From positions 1,178,001 to 1,242,000 of the forward strand of contig NZ_JAMLJI010000001.1 in the NCBI RefSeq assembly GCF_023712105.1: a stretch of DNA of 64,000 bases, given 5' to 3'. Position 1 is the first letter of the stretch, and every line of letters starts with the position of its first letter. The stretch is from Larsenimonas suaedae. GTDB taxonomy: Bacteria; Pseudomonadota; Gammaproteobacteria; Pseudomonadales; Halomonadaceae. Of this stretch, positions 49,552 to 58,982 are shown piece after piece. The notes under the pieces are model-generated. The model made no database searches and was not told where the DNA came from. It saw only the letters and a list, made by a program, of their open reading frames with translations. The position numbers and the translations under genes were made by a program.

Positions 49552-50757
49552 TTATTTGACGAACAACTGACGCGGAAATGAACACAGCGGCTCGGCGCCG
49601 TGCGGTGTGATCAGAATCGACTCGGTGATCTCGAGCCCCCAGTTATCCATCCACATCCCGGGCATGAAGTGAAAGGTCATGCCGGGCTGAAGCTCGGTGG
49701 TGTCGGTCGGGCGCAGACTCATGGTGCGCTCGCCCCAGTCCGGGGGGTAACTGATGCCGATCGGGTAGCCGCAGCGCGCCCCGCCTCGATCAAATCCGTA
49801 CTTGTCCATCGCCGCCCCAAGCGCCATCGCGATATCGCAGCAGCGCGCCCCGGGGCGGGCGATCGCAAGCCCATTATCGATTCCCTCGAGCAGCGCCGCC
49901 TCGCCGCGAATGAAATCCCGCGGCGGCCGCCCCAGAAATATCGTTCTTGAAAGCGGGGCGTGATAGCGCTTGTAGACACCGGCAATTTCGAAAAACGTGC
50001 CCTCGCCGCGCTTGAACGGCGAATCGTCCCAGGTCAGATGCGGGGCCGCCGCGTCTTCACCGGTCGGCAGCAGCGGCACGATGGCTGGGTAATCTCCGCC
50101 AAACCCATCGATGCCCTCAATGCCGGCCCGATAGATTTCAGACACCAGCGTGCTTTTGGGAAGCCCCGGCTCGATCATCTCGAGAATGCTTGCGTGCATG
50201 TTGTCGACGATGCGCGCCGCCACCCGCATGTACTCGATTTCGGTGGGTGACTTGATCGCACGACACCAGTTCACCAGCGCCGTGGCGTCCTCGAACCGAG
50301 CGTGAGGCAAGTGAGCAAGCAGGCTGGTGTAGGCCTTGGCGGAAAAATAGTAATTGTCCATTTCCACACCGATCACGCAGCGGTCCCACCCCCACTCCGG
50401 CAATACGGATTCAGCCAGAAATGCCATGGGGTGCATGTCGGGGTTTTGCACATAGTAATCGGGGTAATACAGCACCCGGGTGTCCGGGTCCATGTAGCAG
50501 GTACGCACAGCGCCGTTGGCGTCCTGTCGCCGCCCGAACCAGATCGGCTCGCCATCGAGGCCCACCAGCACGCATTGATGGACGTAGAAGGACCAGCCGT
50601 CGTAGCCGGTCAGCCAGGCCATGTTGGACGGGTCGTAGACGATCAGAAGATCAAGCCCGCGCTGCGCCATCGAGGCCCGCACCCGGCGAAGCCGCTCTTT
50701 GTACTCGCCCCGCTCGAAAGGAAGCGTCACACGGGGGTTCGAATCAGTCGTTGTCAT
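49552..50757 (-). CDS. doeA: Ectoine hydrolase DoeA
   Basis: The protein has 401 aa; the ATG at 50757 is preferred to a TTG five codons upstream. It is an M24 (creatinase/prolidase) fold enzyme: N-terminal domain with VYDPSNMAWLTGYDGWSFYV, and C-terminal pita-bread domain with EIAGVYKRYHAPLSRT, GYPIGISYPPDWGE and HFMPGMWMDNWGLEITES. DoeA opens the ectoine ring to N-acetyl-diaminobutyrate, so the cell can use ectoine as a carbon and nitrogen source. It leads the doeABX operon, divergent from ghrA over a ~190-bp gap. Confidence 0.92.
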   Translation of the reverse strand: MTTTDSNPRVTLPFERGEYKERLRRVRASMAQRGLDLLIVYDPSNMAWLTGYDGWSFYVHQCVLVGLDGEPIWFGRRQDANGAVRTCYMDPDTRVLYYPDYYVQNPDMHPMAFLAESVLPEWGWDRCVIGVEMDNYYFSAKAYTSLLAHLPHARFEDATALVNWCRAIKSPTEIEYMRVAARIVDNMHASILEMIEPGLPKSTLVSEIYRAGIEGIDGFGGDYPAIVPLLPTGEDAAAPHLTWDDSPFKRGEGTFFEIAGVYKRYHAPLSRTIFLGRPPRDFIRGEAALLEGIDNGLAIARPGARCCDIAMALGAAMDKYGFDRGGARCGYPIGISYPPDWGERTMSLRPTDTTELQPGMTFHFMPGMWMDNWGLEITESILITPHGAEPLCSFPRQLFVK

Positions 50758-50949
50758 GAGGTTCCCAGCCAACCCTTTACTTAACCCTTAGCAGAGTCTC
50801 GCACCGGCCGACAACCTGACGCGCGCGCAAGACTGCGCTCAAATCACCGCCAAGACCACGTGGTCAGGCGCCCATCCATCAAGGAAGCCCTGCCGAGGCG
50901 CGCTCAAACGCGCTAAGGTGACAGCGTCCTCTCGCCTTCAGGAGCGCCC

Positions 50950-51870
50950 ATGCACGTTCTCATCCACACCGATAACGACAGCGCCCGCTGGCAGCGCGTT
51001 CTGGCCAACGCCCTGCCGGGGGCTCGAATCGACACCACGGCCGAGGTCGGCTTTATTCCGGCGACCTATCTGGTGGTCTGGCAGCCGCCGACGGCGCTCC
51101 TTGACGCCCAGACCGAGACGCTGAAGGCGATTTTAAATCTCGGCGCCGGCGTGGATGCCCTGCTTTCGAACCCGGCACTGCCGGACGTTCCGCTCTACAA
51201 GATCGAAGGCGGCGGCATGGAAGCCTATATGGCCGACTACATGCTCTACGCCGTACTGCACTTCTATCGCGGCTTCGACCTCTACCGGGCGCATCAATCG
51301 GCGCGGCAGTGGCAGCCTCAGCCGCTTGAAGAAAAGCGTGACTGGCCGGTCACCGTGCTGGGGCTTGGCACCATCGGCGCACACGTTGCCACGTTGCTTT
51401 GCGAGCACGGCTTTACCGTGGCCGGCTGGAGCCGAAGCCCCAAGGCACTTGAGGGGATCGACTGCCACGCAGGCATGGACACACTCGAGCCGCTTCTTGG
51501 AAGGACACGACTTCTGGTCAATCTACTGCCTACCACCGAGGCAACCACCGGCCTTTTGAATCACGAACGGCTCGCCCGTCTGCCCGAAGGTGCCGTCGTG
51601 ATCAACGCCGGTCGCGGCGCTACGCTCGAGCTTACCGCGCTTGCGAGTCTGCTCGAGCGCGGTCACCTCCGTGGCGCGATGCTCGATGTGTTTCCGAACG
51701 AGCCGTTGGCGCCGGACCACCCGATCTACACCGCGCCGAATGTGACGCTGACACCCCATATTGCCGCCCCCACCCCGATCGATGACGCCGCCGTCCAGCT
51801 GGCCGAGCGGCTTGAGCGGCTCGAACAAGGCGAATGCGTGCCAGGCGTCGACCGGCGGGCGGGCTATTGA
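50950..51870 (+). CDS. ghrA: Glyoxylate/hydroxypyruvate reductase A
   Basis: The protein has 306 aa, a D-2-hydroxyacid dehydrogenase. It has VLGLGTIGAHVATLL (Rossmann), LVNLLPTTEATTGLLN, VINAGRGATLE with the catalytic Arg region, the Glu in DVFPNEPLAPDHPIY and the catalytic His in TPHIAAPT. GhrA reduces glyoxylate and hydroxypyruvate with NADPH. It is divergent from doeA; a link with ectoine degradation is not established. Confidence 0.9.
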   Translation: MHVLIHTDNDSARWQRVLANALPGARIDTTAEVGFIPATYLVVWQPPTALLDAQTETLKAILNLGAGVDALLSNPALPDVPLYKIEGGGMEAYMADYMLYAVLHFYRGFDLYRAHQSARQWQPQPLEEKRDWPVTVLGLGTIGAHVATLLCEHGFTVAGWSRSPKALEGIDCHAGMDTLEPLLGRTRLLVNLLPTTEATTGLLNHERLARLPEGAVVINAGRGATLELTALASLLERGHLRGAMLDVFPNEPLAPDHPIYTAPNVTLTPHIAAPTPIDDAAVQLAERLERLEQGECVPGVDRRAGY

Positions 51871-52541
51871 CCCCCGCACGACGCTACGTGTCTGCGCTGC
51901 TTTTCGCGCTGGCGCTTCCGTCAGAAGCCGCACCGGCACTGACGCCGTTCAAGGCGCAGTACGCGTTAAGCGTTGACGGCGTCGGCTCCGGCCAACTAAC
52001 CCACTGGCTCACCCGCCGAGACGGCCAGCTCGAAAGCCACATGCGCGCCCGCATCAACGCCATCACCGGTGAGGAAACCGGTGTGTTCACCTTAGACGGC
52101 CAGCAGGGTGTAACCGCCCAACGCTACCGGGGCGGCTATCATCTGATGGGGCTCAGCCGCTACTTTCAACTCGACGCCGAGGACCTGGCCAGGGCACCGG
52201 ACCGCCAGAGCGCACTGATCGCGTTCGGGCGCTCAATAGGGCCTGCGAAAAAACACTGCACGCCGAAGACCCCGTGTACGCTCGACTACACCGATCAGTC
52301 GGGCACCGTGCGTACGCTCGACTACACACTGTCACCCCACGCCCCGATCAAAACCCCCGTTGGCAAGGTAGCCACGCTCGAACTGACGCTTACCGCTCAC
52401 GGTGCGGCGCTACCCCGGCTTCACGCGCTGGTAAGTCCGGCGCTTCCAGGCGTGCTGCTGCGGGCAACCCTTGATGCGAGTGCCTCGATCACGGCACGCA
52501 TCGAGCTTGAATCGCTCACGCTTGACCACAAGACACCTTGA
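51867..52541 (+). CDS. DUF3108 domain protein, probably periplasmic
   Basis: About 224 aa from a TTG overlapping the ghrA stop (51867); a GTG at 51888 is an alternative. A signal peptide is likely (RRYVSALLFALALPSEAAPA, cleavage after AA/APA). The mature part, YALSVDGVGSGQLTHWLTR through SLTLDHK, has the alternating beta pattern of DUF3108 proteins, outer-envelope beta-barrel-like or lipocalin-like proteins of unknown function. Four conserved aromatic or glycine positions (GGYHLMGLSRYF) are present. Probably co-transcribed with ghrA. Confidence 0.7.
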   Translation: MTPARRYVSALLFALALPSEAAPALTPFKAQYALSVDGVGSGQLTHWLTRRDGQLESHMRARINAITGEETGVFTLDGQQGVTAQRYRGGYHLMGLSRYFQLDAEDLARAPDRQSALIAFGRSIGPAKKHCTPKTPCTLDYTDQSGTVRTLDYTLSPHAPIKTPVGKVATLELTLTAHGAALPRLHALVSPALPGVLLRATLDASASITARIELESLTLDHKTP

Positions 52542-52631
52542 ACGGGCTTCGATACACTAGACACTCTTGGTTATCGTCCTCGTTTCAACGACTTATACGA
52601 CGACTTGTTACACCGCCCACAAGGAACCCTC

Positions 52632-53558
52632 ATGTCAGGACTGTGGTGGATGGCGCTGCCCTTGATCGTGGGGTATGGGTGGCCGTTCAAACGCCAAACG
52701 ATCAAGCCGCTGGTCGATGCGCTGGTCATGCCGACCATCTTTCTGCTGCTGTTTCTTATGGGCTTCGGTTTTGCAGGTCTTGAGAACCTGAGCCGCGATC
52801 TTTCCCGCATTGCTTATGGCGCAGCGGTACTGCTTTGCTCAACCGCGCTTTTGAACATTGCCGCACTCCTGCTGCTTGACCGCGCCTACCGCTTCCGCCA
52901 GCGCAAACAGGTAGAGCTTGGCGCCGAAAGCGATGCCGCGCAGGCCTCACTTTGGAGCTCGCTCAAGGACGGCGCCCTGATGATCGGGCTTGTCGCGCTC
53001 GGCACCCTCTGCGGGTATCTGTTTCCGGTGATTCTGCCCTTCAGCGACGCCACCGCGGAAGCGGTGCTTTATCTGCTGCTTGCACTGGTCGGGCTCCAGC
53101 TTCGCAACTCAGGCATTCCGCTCAAGCAGCTCCTCCTGAACCGTCGTGGTCTTCTGATCGCGCTGTCGGTGGCGCTGACCTCACAGCTTGCAGGCCTTGT
53201 AAGCGCCGCCGTACTGAGCCTACCGCTGACGCAAGGGCTGGCGCTGGCTTCCGGGTTCGGCTGGTATTCGCTGTCCGGTATTTTAATGACCGACCAACTT
53301 GGCCCGCTGCTTGGCGGAGTGGCGCTCTTGAACGACCTTGGGCGCGAGCTTGTCGCCCTGTTGATCGTGCCCCTGATCGCGGCCACGCGCCCGGGCACCG
53401 CGGTCGGCTACTGCGGCGCTACCTCCATGGATGTCACTCTTCCTGTGCTTAGCCGCAGCGGCGGACTCGCCTGTGTGCCGTTGGCATTGGTCAGCGGTTT
53501 TCTGTTATCACTGCTGTCACCGCCTCTGATGATGCTCTGGCTCTCCATGGGCACATGA
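52632..53558 (+). CDS. lysO: Lysine exporter LysO family protein (YbjE/DUF340)
   Basis: The protein has 308 aa. The ATG at 52632 has AAGGA upstream. About eight TM helices are present; GLQLRNSGIPLKQLLLNRRG, SGFGWYSLSGILMTDQLGP, LNDLGRELVALLIVP and CGATSMDVTLPVLSRSGG are LysO signatures, including acidic residues in the membrane. E. coli LysO exports L-lysine and toxic analogues. It probably protects against excess lysine or thialysine here. Confidence 0.92.
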   Translation: MSGLWWMALPLIVGYGWPFKRQTIKPLVDALVMPTIFLLLFLMGFGFAGLENLSRDLSRIAYGAAVLLCSTALLNIAALLLLDRAYRFRQRKQVELGAESDAAQASLWSSLKDGALMIGLVALGTLCGYLFPVILPFSDATAEAVLYLLLALVGLQLRNSGIPLKQLLLNRRGLLIALSVALTSQLAGLVSAAVLSLPLTQGLALASGFGWYSLSGILMTDQLGPLLGGVALLNDLGRELVALLIVPLIAATRPGTAVGYCGATSMDVTLPVLSRSGGLACVPLALVSGFLLSLLSPPLMMLWLSMGT

Positions 53559-53632
53559 ACATGCGCAATTCCCGCACCAGAGGCCCTGGCAACATTCCCT
53601 TGAGACGCCACCAACAACAAAAGGACACGTCA

Positions 53633-54568
53633 ATGACACCGCTGTCACTCGCCATCGTGGGTTATGGCAAGATCGCCCGCGACCAGCACCACCCGGCCAT
53701 CGACCAGCATGACGGCTTCACACTCAGCGCGATTGCAAGCCGCAATGGCCACGTTGACGGCCTGCCTCATTTCGAGTCGCTCGAGGCCCTGCTTGAAAGC
53801 GATGAGGCGATCGATGCGGTTTCGCTGTGCGCGCCGCCGAGCGTGCGCTTCGAGCAGGCCATGGCCGCGATGCGTGCCGGCAAGCATGTAATGCTCGAGA
53901 AGCCGCCCGGTGCCACCCTGAGCGAAATCGAGATCTTGAAGGCCTTTGCCGAGCGCCAGGGCGTGACGCTCTTTGCCAGCTGGCACTCCCGTGAGGCACC
54001 GGGCGTTGCCCGGGCGCGTGCGTGGCTTGCCGACAAGACCGTGACCGGCATGCACATTGAGTGGAAAGAGGATGTGACCAAGTGGCACCCGGGCCAGAGC
54101 TGGATCTGGCAGGCAGGCGGTCTCGGGGTGTTCGACCCCGGCATCAATGCGCTCTCCATCATGACCGAAATTCTGCCGATGGACGTCTATCTGCACGCCT
54201 CGACCCTGGTGTTCCCGGCCAACACCCAGGCGCCGATCGCCGCCTCGCTCACGTTCAAGGACTTAGGCGAACATACGCTTTCGGCGGAGTTTGACTGGCG
54301 CCAGCAAGGCGATGAGCTCTGGAACATCACCATCGAGACCGATCACGGAACCCTTGCGCTTTCCAAGGGTGGCAGCCAGCTCCACATTGACGGTGAACAA
54401 ATGCTCGAGCAGGACGAGCGCGAATACCCCGGCCTCTATCAGCGCTTTTTCGAACTGATCGAGCGCGGCGAGTGCGATGTGGACGTTCGCCCGCTCAGAC
54501 ACGTGGCCGATGCCTTCATGCTCGGCGAACGCACCACTGTCGAGGCCTTTCATGACCCGGCCGTCTGA
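53633..54568 (+). CDS. Gfo/Idh/MocA-family sugar dehydrogenase (D-galactose/L-arabinose 1-dehydrogenase-like)
   Basis: The protein has 311 aa. ATG 53633 with AAGGA upstream. The Rossmann motif is LAIVGYGKIARDQHHPAI, which closely matches Pseudomonas galactose dehydrogenase; the EKP motif is MLEKPPGATL, and DPGINALSIM is the catalytic region. Such enzymes oxidise aldoses to 1,5-lactones with NAD(P)+. The neighbouring gntR and gntK suggest that the aldonic acid enters gluconate metabolism, but substrate cannot be fixed from sequence. Confidence 0.82.
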   Translation: MTPLSLAIVGYGKIARDQHHPAIDQHDGFTLSAIASRNGHVDGLPHFESLEALLESDEAIDAVSLCAPPSVRFEQAMAAMRAGKHVMLEKPPGATLSEIEILKAFAERQGVTLFASWHSREAPGVARARAWLADKTVTGMHIEWKEDVTKWHPGQSWIWQAGGLGVFDPGINALSIMTEILPMDVYLHASTLVFPANTQAPIAASLTFKDLGEHTLSAEFDWRQQGDELWNITIETDHGTLALSKGGSQLHIDGEQMLEQDEREYPGLYQRFFELIERGECDVDVRPLRHVADAFMLGERTTVEAFHDPAV

Positions 54569-54601
54569 GCCCATGGCGCACGACGTTACCGGAGCGCGCG
54601 C

Positions 54602-55633
54602 ATGAGCCGCCGCTCCCGTCGAAACTCGGGGCGCGTAACGCTTGACGATGTGGCACGGCATGTCGGCGTCAGCAAGATCACGATCTCCCGCGCGTTGCGC
54701 CAGCCCGACAAGGTCTCGGCCCCGCTCAAGACGAAGATCGAGCACGCCATCGAACTGCTTGGTTACATTCCCAACCGACAGGCGGGTTCACTGGCAAGCG
54801 CGCGGAGTCACGCCATTGCGCTGATCGTCCCGTCGCTCTCCAACGGCGTCTTTTCCGAAGTGCTTCGAGGCGTTGACGAGGTCTTCCAGCAAAGCGGCTA
54901 TCAGGTGCTGCTTGGCCACTCGGGGTACTCCATCCACGAGGAGGAGCGCCTGGTCAACACCTACCTGAGCTACGGCGTGGAAGGCTTTATCGTTTCAAGC
55001 GGTCAGCACACCGAGCGGACGCTTGCGCTTCTAAAGCGCTCGGGGCTTCCGGTGGTGGAGATGATGGGTATTCCGAAAGCGCCGCTCGACATGGCGGTCG
55101 GCCTCGATCATGAGGCTGCCGGCCATGCGATCACCTCGGCGTTGATCGAGCTGGGCTATCGCAACATCGGTTTTGGCGGAGCGCGCATGGATTTTCGCGC
55201 CCAGGAACGCCTTAATGGGTGGCGGCGAGCGCTCAGGGAGCACGGCCTAGACGATACGGCGTGTCTGACCACCTTCAGCCCGTCCACCTACCACCTCGGC
55301 GGCGCGCTCTTGAACGACATCGTCGGGCGATTTCCCGCCACAGAGGCCATCTTCTTCTGCAACGACGACCTCGCCGCCGGGGCCTTGTTCGAGTGTCAGC
55401 GCCAGGGCCTTCGCGTGCCGACCGACATGGCCGTGGCGGGCTTCAATGGCATGGACATCACCGACGTGGTCTCACCGCGACTGACCACCGTGGTCACGCC
55501 GCGCCGACCGATCGGCGAGCGCGCCGCCCAACTGCTCCTCAAGCGCCTGAACGCAGAGCCTGTGGAAGCCCGCGTCGTCGATCTGGGATTCACCCTCGCG
55601 CTCAGAGACAGTACCTCGATCGAGCGCGCGTAG
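54602..55633 (+). CDS. gntR: LacI-family gluconate operon repressor
   Basis: The protein has 343 aa. The N-terminal HTH and hinge (VTLDDVARHVGVSKITISRA and ALRQPDKVSAPLKTKIEHAI) match E. coli GntR, followed by a periplasmic-binding-protein-like ligand domain (ALIVPSLSNGVFSEVLRGVD; FFCNDDLAAGALFECQRQG). GntR represses gluconate genes; gluconate releases it. It converges with gntK, whose upstream region holds an 18-bp LacI-type palindrome at 56218-56235, the likely operator. Confidence 0.92.
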   Translation: MSRRSRRNSGRVTLDDVARHVGVSKITISRALRQPDKVSAPLKTKIEHAIELLGYIPNRQAGSLASARSHAIALIVPSLSNGVFSEVLRGVDEVFQQSGYQVLLGHSGYSIHEEERLVNTYLSYGVEGFIVSSGQHTERTLALLKRSGLPVVEMMGIPKAPLDMAVGLDHEAAGHAITSALIELGYRNIGFGGARMDFRAQERLNGWRRALREHGLDDTACLTTFSPSTYHLGGALLNDIVGRFPATEAIFFCNDDLAAGALFECQRQGLRVPTDMAVAGFNGMDITDVVSPRLTTVVTPRRPIGERAAQLLLKRLNAEPVEARVVDLGFTLALRDSTSIERA

Positions 55634-55652
55634 GCGCTCGCTCGAACGCGTC

Positions 55653-56186
55653 TTAACCGACCCGGCTGTTATCGATCACCCGCAGGCACTGATCCACCAC
55701 CCCTTCCGGGCTCAGACTGATGTCGATGGCGTAGGCCTCACCCTGGTGAGGCGGCTCCAGCGTCTTGAACTGGCTGGCAAGCATGTCGGAGGCAAAGAAG
55801 TGGCCTTCTCGCTGGCTCATGCGCTTGTGAATGAGGGCATAACTGCCATCGAGGTAGAGCGCGATCAGGTGCTCATCGCCCTTTCTGAGAAGCTCGCGGT
55901 AGCGGGCCTTTAGCGCTGAACAGGCAATGATCACACTTTCATCCTGAGTCAGGCGCTCGTTCAAGAGCGCTTTCAAGCGCTCGAGCCACTCGGCGCGGTC
56001 GTCGTCATTGAGCGCCTCGCCGCGGCTCATCTTGTCGATGTTGGCCTGGGGATGAAAGTCGTCGCCATCGAAGAAATCACACCCAAGTGTCTTGGCGAGC
56101 TGCTCGCCGATCATGGATTTGCCCGACCCCGAGACACCCATGACCAGGATGCGCCGCGACTCCAGTGCGGAAGCCGATTGCAGCAT
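55653..56186 (-). CDS. gntK: Gluconokinase
   Basis: The protein has 177 aa. The ATG at 56186 has AGGAG upstream; the longer frame is rejected. Walker A GVSGSGKS is at 17-24; FFDGDDFHPQANIDKMSRGEAL and CSALKARYRELLR, GREGHFFASDMLASQF-like motif (here QREGHFFASDMLASQF) and TLEPP are diagnostic. It phosphorylates gluconate to 6-phosphogluconate for the Entner-Doudoroff or pentose phosphate pathways. Convergent with gntR; no gluconate permease is present here. Confidence 0.95.
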   Translation of the reverse strand: MLQSASALESRRILVMGVSGSGKSMIGEQLAKTLGCDFFDGDDFHPQANIDKMSRGEALNDDDRAEWLERLKALLNERLTQDESVIIACSALKARYRELLRKGDEHLIALYLDGSYALIHKRMSQREGHFFASDMLASQFKTLEPPHQGEAYAIDISLSPEGVVDQCLRVIDNSRVG

Positions 56187-56202
56187 GATAGTACTCCTAG
56201 AG

Positions 56203-56235
56203 ATTACCGATAATGGTGATGTTAGCGTTAACATC
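56203..56235. promoter_or_regulatory. GntR operator(s) upstream of gntK
   Basis: GATGTTAGCGTTAACATC (56218-56235) is an 18-bp palindrome with 8 of 9 half-site matches and the central CG typical of LacI-family operators; ATGTTA...TAACAT resembles E. coli GntR sites. A second, weaker ATTACCGATAAT is at 56203-56214. Both lie 17-50 bp before the gntK ATG, suited to repression. Confidence 0.7.
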
Positions 56236-56425
56236 GCACGTTTTCAGGGCGCTACATAACGCCACCAAGGTCTGGGTTGACGTACATCGATTGCACCATT
56301 AGGGCTGCACACCCCTTGCAGACTGCGGTTCGTACCGCCATGCGATTTACCCTGTCAGTACCTACACTTGGACACAGCATGGCAGCCTGGCTGTCGATCG
56401 CCGCCCCTTGAAAAAGGACACCTGC

Positions 56426-57439
56426 ATGGCTTCACCGCTTTTCATCGCCGATCTCGAGTTTTCCCGTGCCGTGATTCAGGCCCCAATGGCCGGCGGCATC
56501 ACCACGCCCGAACTGGTTGCCGCCGTGTCGGAGGCAGGCGGGCTCGGAAGCCTGGGCGCCGGCTATCTCACGCCCGAGGCCATTATTGATGCGACCCACG
56601 CCATTCGCGCGCTGACGCCCACCCCATTTGCCATCAACCTCTTCGCCCCCACCCACGACGCCCCCGGCTGCGACACCGACCAGGCCCTAAACGCCCTCAA
56701 GGCCTGCTACGCCGACGCCGGGGTCGAGATGCCCACAACGTTTTCAACGATGCCTGATTTCGATGCCCAGTTCGAGGCCATGCTCTCGGTACAGCCGGCA
56801 CTCTTATCGTTCACCTTCGGCCTGCTGGATCGCAAGTACATCGATGCCTGCCGTGCCCGACACATCGCACTCGTCGGGACCGCCACCACCGTGTTCGAAG
56901 CCAACGGCCTGGCCCGAAGCGGCGTCGATGCCATCGTACTTCAGGGTGAAGAAGCCGGCGGCCACTGCGGCAGCCACAATCCGGCCGGTGCCGGTCAGCC
57001 GCTGCTGCCGCTGATCAGCGAGTGCCGTGCGCACATCGCCCTGCCCTTGATCGCCGCCGGCGGGCTCATGAGCACCCTCGATATTCACCGCGCGCTTCAG
57101 GCCGGCGCCGACGCCGCCCAGTGCGGCACCGCCTTCCTGCTCGCCGACGAAGCTGGCACCTCCGACACTTGGCGCCGCGCCCTCAAGGACACCCACGAAA
57201 GCGACGCCACCGACATTACCTACGCCGTTTCAGGCCGCGCCGCGCGCGGGCTCAAGAACGCCTGGATGGGGCCTCAGGCGCCCCGCGATCTGGCCCCCTA
57301 CCCGATGCAACATCAGCTGACCGCCCCGCTCAGGCGCCAAAGTACTGGCCCGAAATGGAAAAGCCTGTGGGCCGGCAAGCAGGTTCATCACATTCGATCG
57401 GGCTCCGCCGCCGACATTTTAGAGACGCTGACTCATTGA
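56426..57439 (+). CDS. Nitronate monooxygenase family FMN oxidoreductase
   Basis: The protein has 337 aa. The ATG at 56426 has AAAAAGGA upstream. The TIM-barrel FMN fold shows VIQAPMAGGITTPELVAAVS, GGLGSLGAGYLTPE, VLQGEEAGGHCGSH (catalytic His), IAAGGL and GADAAQCGTAFLLADEAG. NMOs oxidise nitronates such as propionate 3-nitronate. It is a single gene; physiological substrate uncertain. Confidence 0.88.
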   Translation: MASPLFIADLEFSRAVIQAPMAGGITTPELVAAVSEAGGLGSLGAGYLTPEAIIDATHAIRALTPTPFAINLFAPTHDAPGCDTDQALNALKACYADAGVEMPTTFSTMPDFDAQFEAMLSVQPALLSFTFGLLDRKYIDACRARHIALVGTATTVFEANGLARSGVDAIVLQGEEAGGHCGSHNPAGAGQPLLPLISECRAHIALPLIAAGGLMSTLDIHRALQAGADAAQCGTAFLLADEAGTSDTWRRALKDTHESDATDITYAVSGRAARGLKNAWMGPQAPRDLAPYPMQHQLTAPLRRQSTGPKWKSLWAGKQVHHIRSGSAADILETLTH

Positions 57440-57515
57440 TCGCTCAACGGCATGGGTAGCATTCAAAGCGGCAGACCGTACACTCGGATGGCCTTTCGTC
57501 CGGACCGACTCGATC

Positions 57516-58982
57516 ATGTTCAAGCACTTCGGCGTCAAACTCTTTGCAAGCATCCTGCTGGTCAACATTCTGATCAGCGGGACCATTTACTGGACCATGG
57601 CGCGCAGCATCGACAGCGGCTTTATCGACTACATCCGAATCAGTCAGACCAAGCGCGTCGATAACCTGACTCAAGTCCTCGTGCAAAGCTTCCGCGAGCA
57701 CGGCAACAGCTGGCAGTTCCTGAACGAACAACCCGGCACCTGGGACCATCTGCTGCGCTTCGGTTTCGGCGCCAGCATGGCACCAGCCCGCTACGATGTC
57801 GCCAACGATAACGCACCACCGAACGCATCGGATGACGACAGCGTTGACGAGGACGCCCCGCCCCGCCTGCCGCCGAAGCTCGGCGACCCGGCGTTCTACG
57901 CTTTGCTCGACCACAACCGCCGGCCGGTTGTACTGGCCCCGCATATTCGGCTCGACCGCCTCAATCAGCGGCGTTTGATGCTCGACGGGAACGTGATCGG
58001 CTATCTGCGCTACCCACGGGTCCAGGCCATCCTCAGTTCGATCGACCGCATTTTCGTGAGCCGTCAGCTGAGAAACCTGGGCATTACGATGAGCGGCACC
58101 CTGCTTGCCTCCCTGGTGCTGTCCGCGGGACTTGGTTGGTGGCTGAGCCGGCGCACCAAGCGCATGGCGGCGTTCACCCAGGACCTGACCCGTGGTGAAT
58201 TTTCAAAACGCCTTTCAAGCAGCGGGCGAGATGAGCTTTCGCGTTTAAGTCAGGACCTCAACACGCTGGCCGTGACGCTTGATCACAACCGCAAGGCCCG
58301 TCAGTCCTGGGTGGCCGACATCGCCCATGAACTCAGAACGCCGCTTGCAGTGCTCAAGGGCGAACTCGAGGCCATCGCCGACGGTATCCGCCCGGCCAAT
58401 GGCACCACCATCGCCTCGCTGACTCAGGAGGTCGATCAGCTCAACCGGCTGGTCGAGGATCTGCGGATTCTGGCGCAGTCCGACGCCAACGCGCTCAGCG
58501 CCCCGCTTGCCCCGCTGAATCTGAGCGCTCAGCTGCAAACGCGTCTGGAGGAGAGCCGCTACCGACTCGAGGCCCAGCGCATTGAATTGACGTATCATCT
58601 CGCCTCCGAGATTTACATCGACGGCGCCGAGCACCGACTGCGACAGCTTTGGAACAACCTACTGGAAAATACGCTGTTCTACACTGATGCGCCGGGCAGG
58701 CTCGAGGTGACGCTCACACAGCGCGGTCCATGCGCTCTCGTGACGTGGGAGGACTCCGCTCCGGGCGTACCGACCGAGGCGCACGAGCGGCTGACCGAGC
58801 GGCTGTACCGTGTCGAGACGTCGCGCAGTCGTCGCCTCGGCGGCAGCGGCCTCGGGCTATCGATCGCCGCCGCCCTGATCGATCTGCACCACGGGCGAAT
58901 GTGGGCCGAACACAGTCCACTTGGCGGCCTTCGCTGGCGGCTCGAATTTCCATTGACCGATTCCGACCGGAACGACGCATGA
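57516..58982 (+). CDS. baeS: Sensor histidine kinase BaeS
   Basis: The protein has 488 aa. TM1 (~9-29) is followed by GFIDYIRISQTKRVDNL, which matches E. coli BaeS GFIDYIK. A periplasmic sensor domain of ~150 residues, with an acidic insert (SDDDSVDEDAPPRLPP), runs to TM2 (~188-210). HAMP follows, then WVADIAHELRTPLAVLKGEL (phospho-His), NNLLENTLFYTDAPG, and SAPGVPTEAHERLTERLYR as in BaeS. BaeSR senses envelope damage and controls efflux and periplasmic chaperones. It overlaps baeR by 4 bp. Confidence 0.88.
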   Translation: MFKHFGVKLFASILLVNILISGTIYWTMARSIDSGFIDYIRISQTKRVDNLTQVLVQSFREHGNSWQFLNEQPGTWDHLLRFGFGASMAPARYDVANDNAPPNASDDDSVDEDAPPRLPPKLGDPAFYALLDHNRRPVVLAPHIRLDRLNQRRLMLDGNVIGYLRYPRVQAILSSIDRIFVSRQLRNLGITMSGTLLASLVLSAGLGWWLSRRTKRMAAFTQDLTRGEFSKRLSSSGRDELSRLSQDLNTLAVTLDHNRKARQSWVADIAHELRTPLAVLKGELEAIADGIRPANGTTIASLTQEVDQLNRLVEDLRILAQSDANALSAPLAPLNLSAQLQTRLEESRYRLEAQRIELTYHLASEIYIDGAEHRLRQLWNNLLENTLFYTDAPGRLEVTLTQRGPCALVTWEDSAPGVPTEAHERLTERLYRVETSRSRRLGGSGLGLSIAAALIDLHHGRMWAEHSPLGGLRWRLEFPLTDSDRNDA

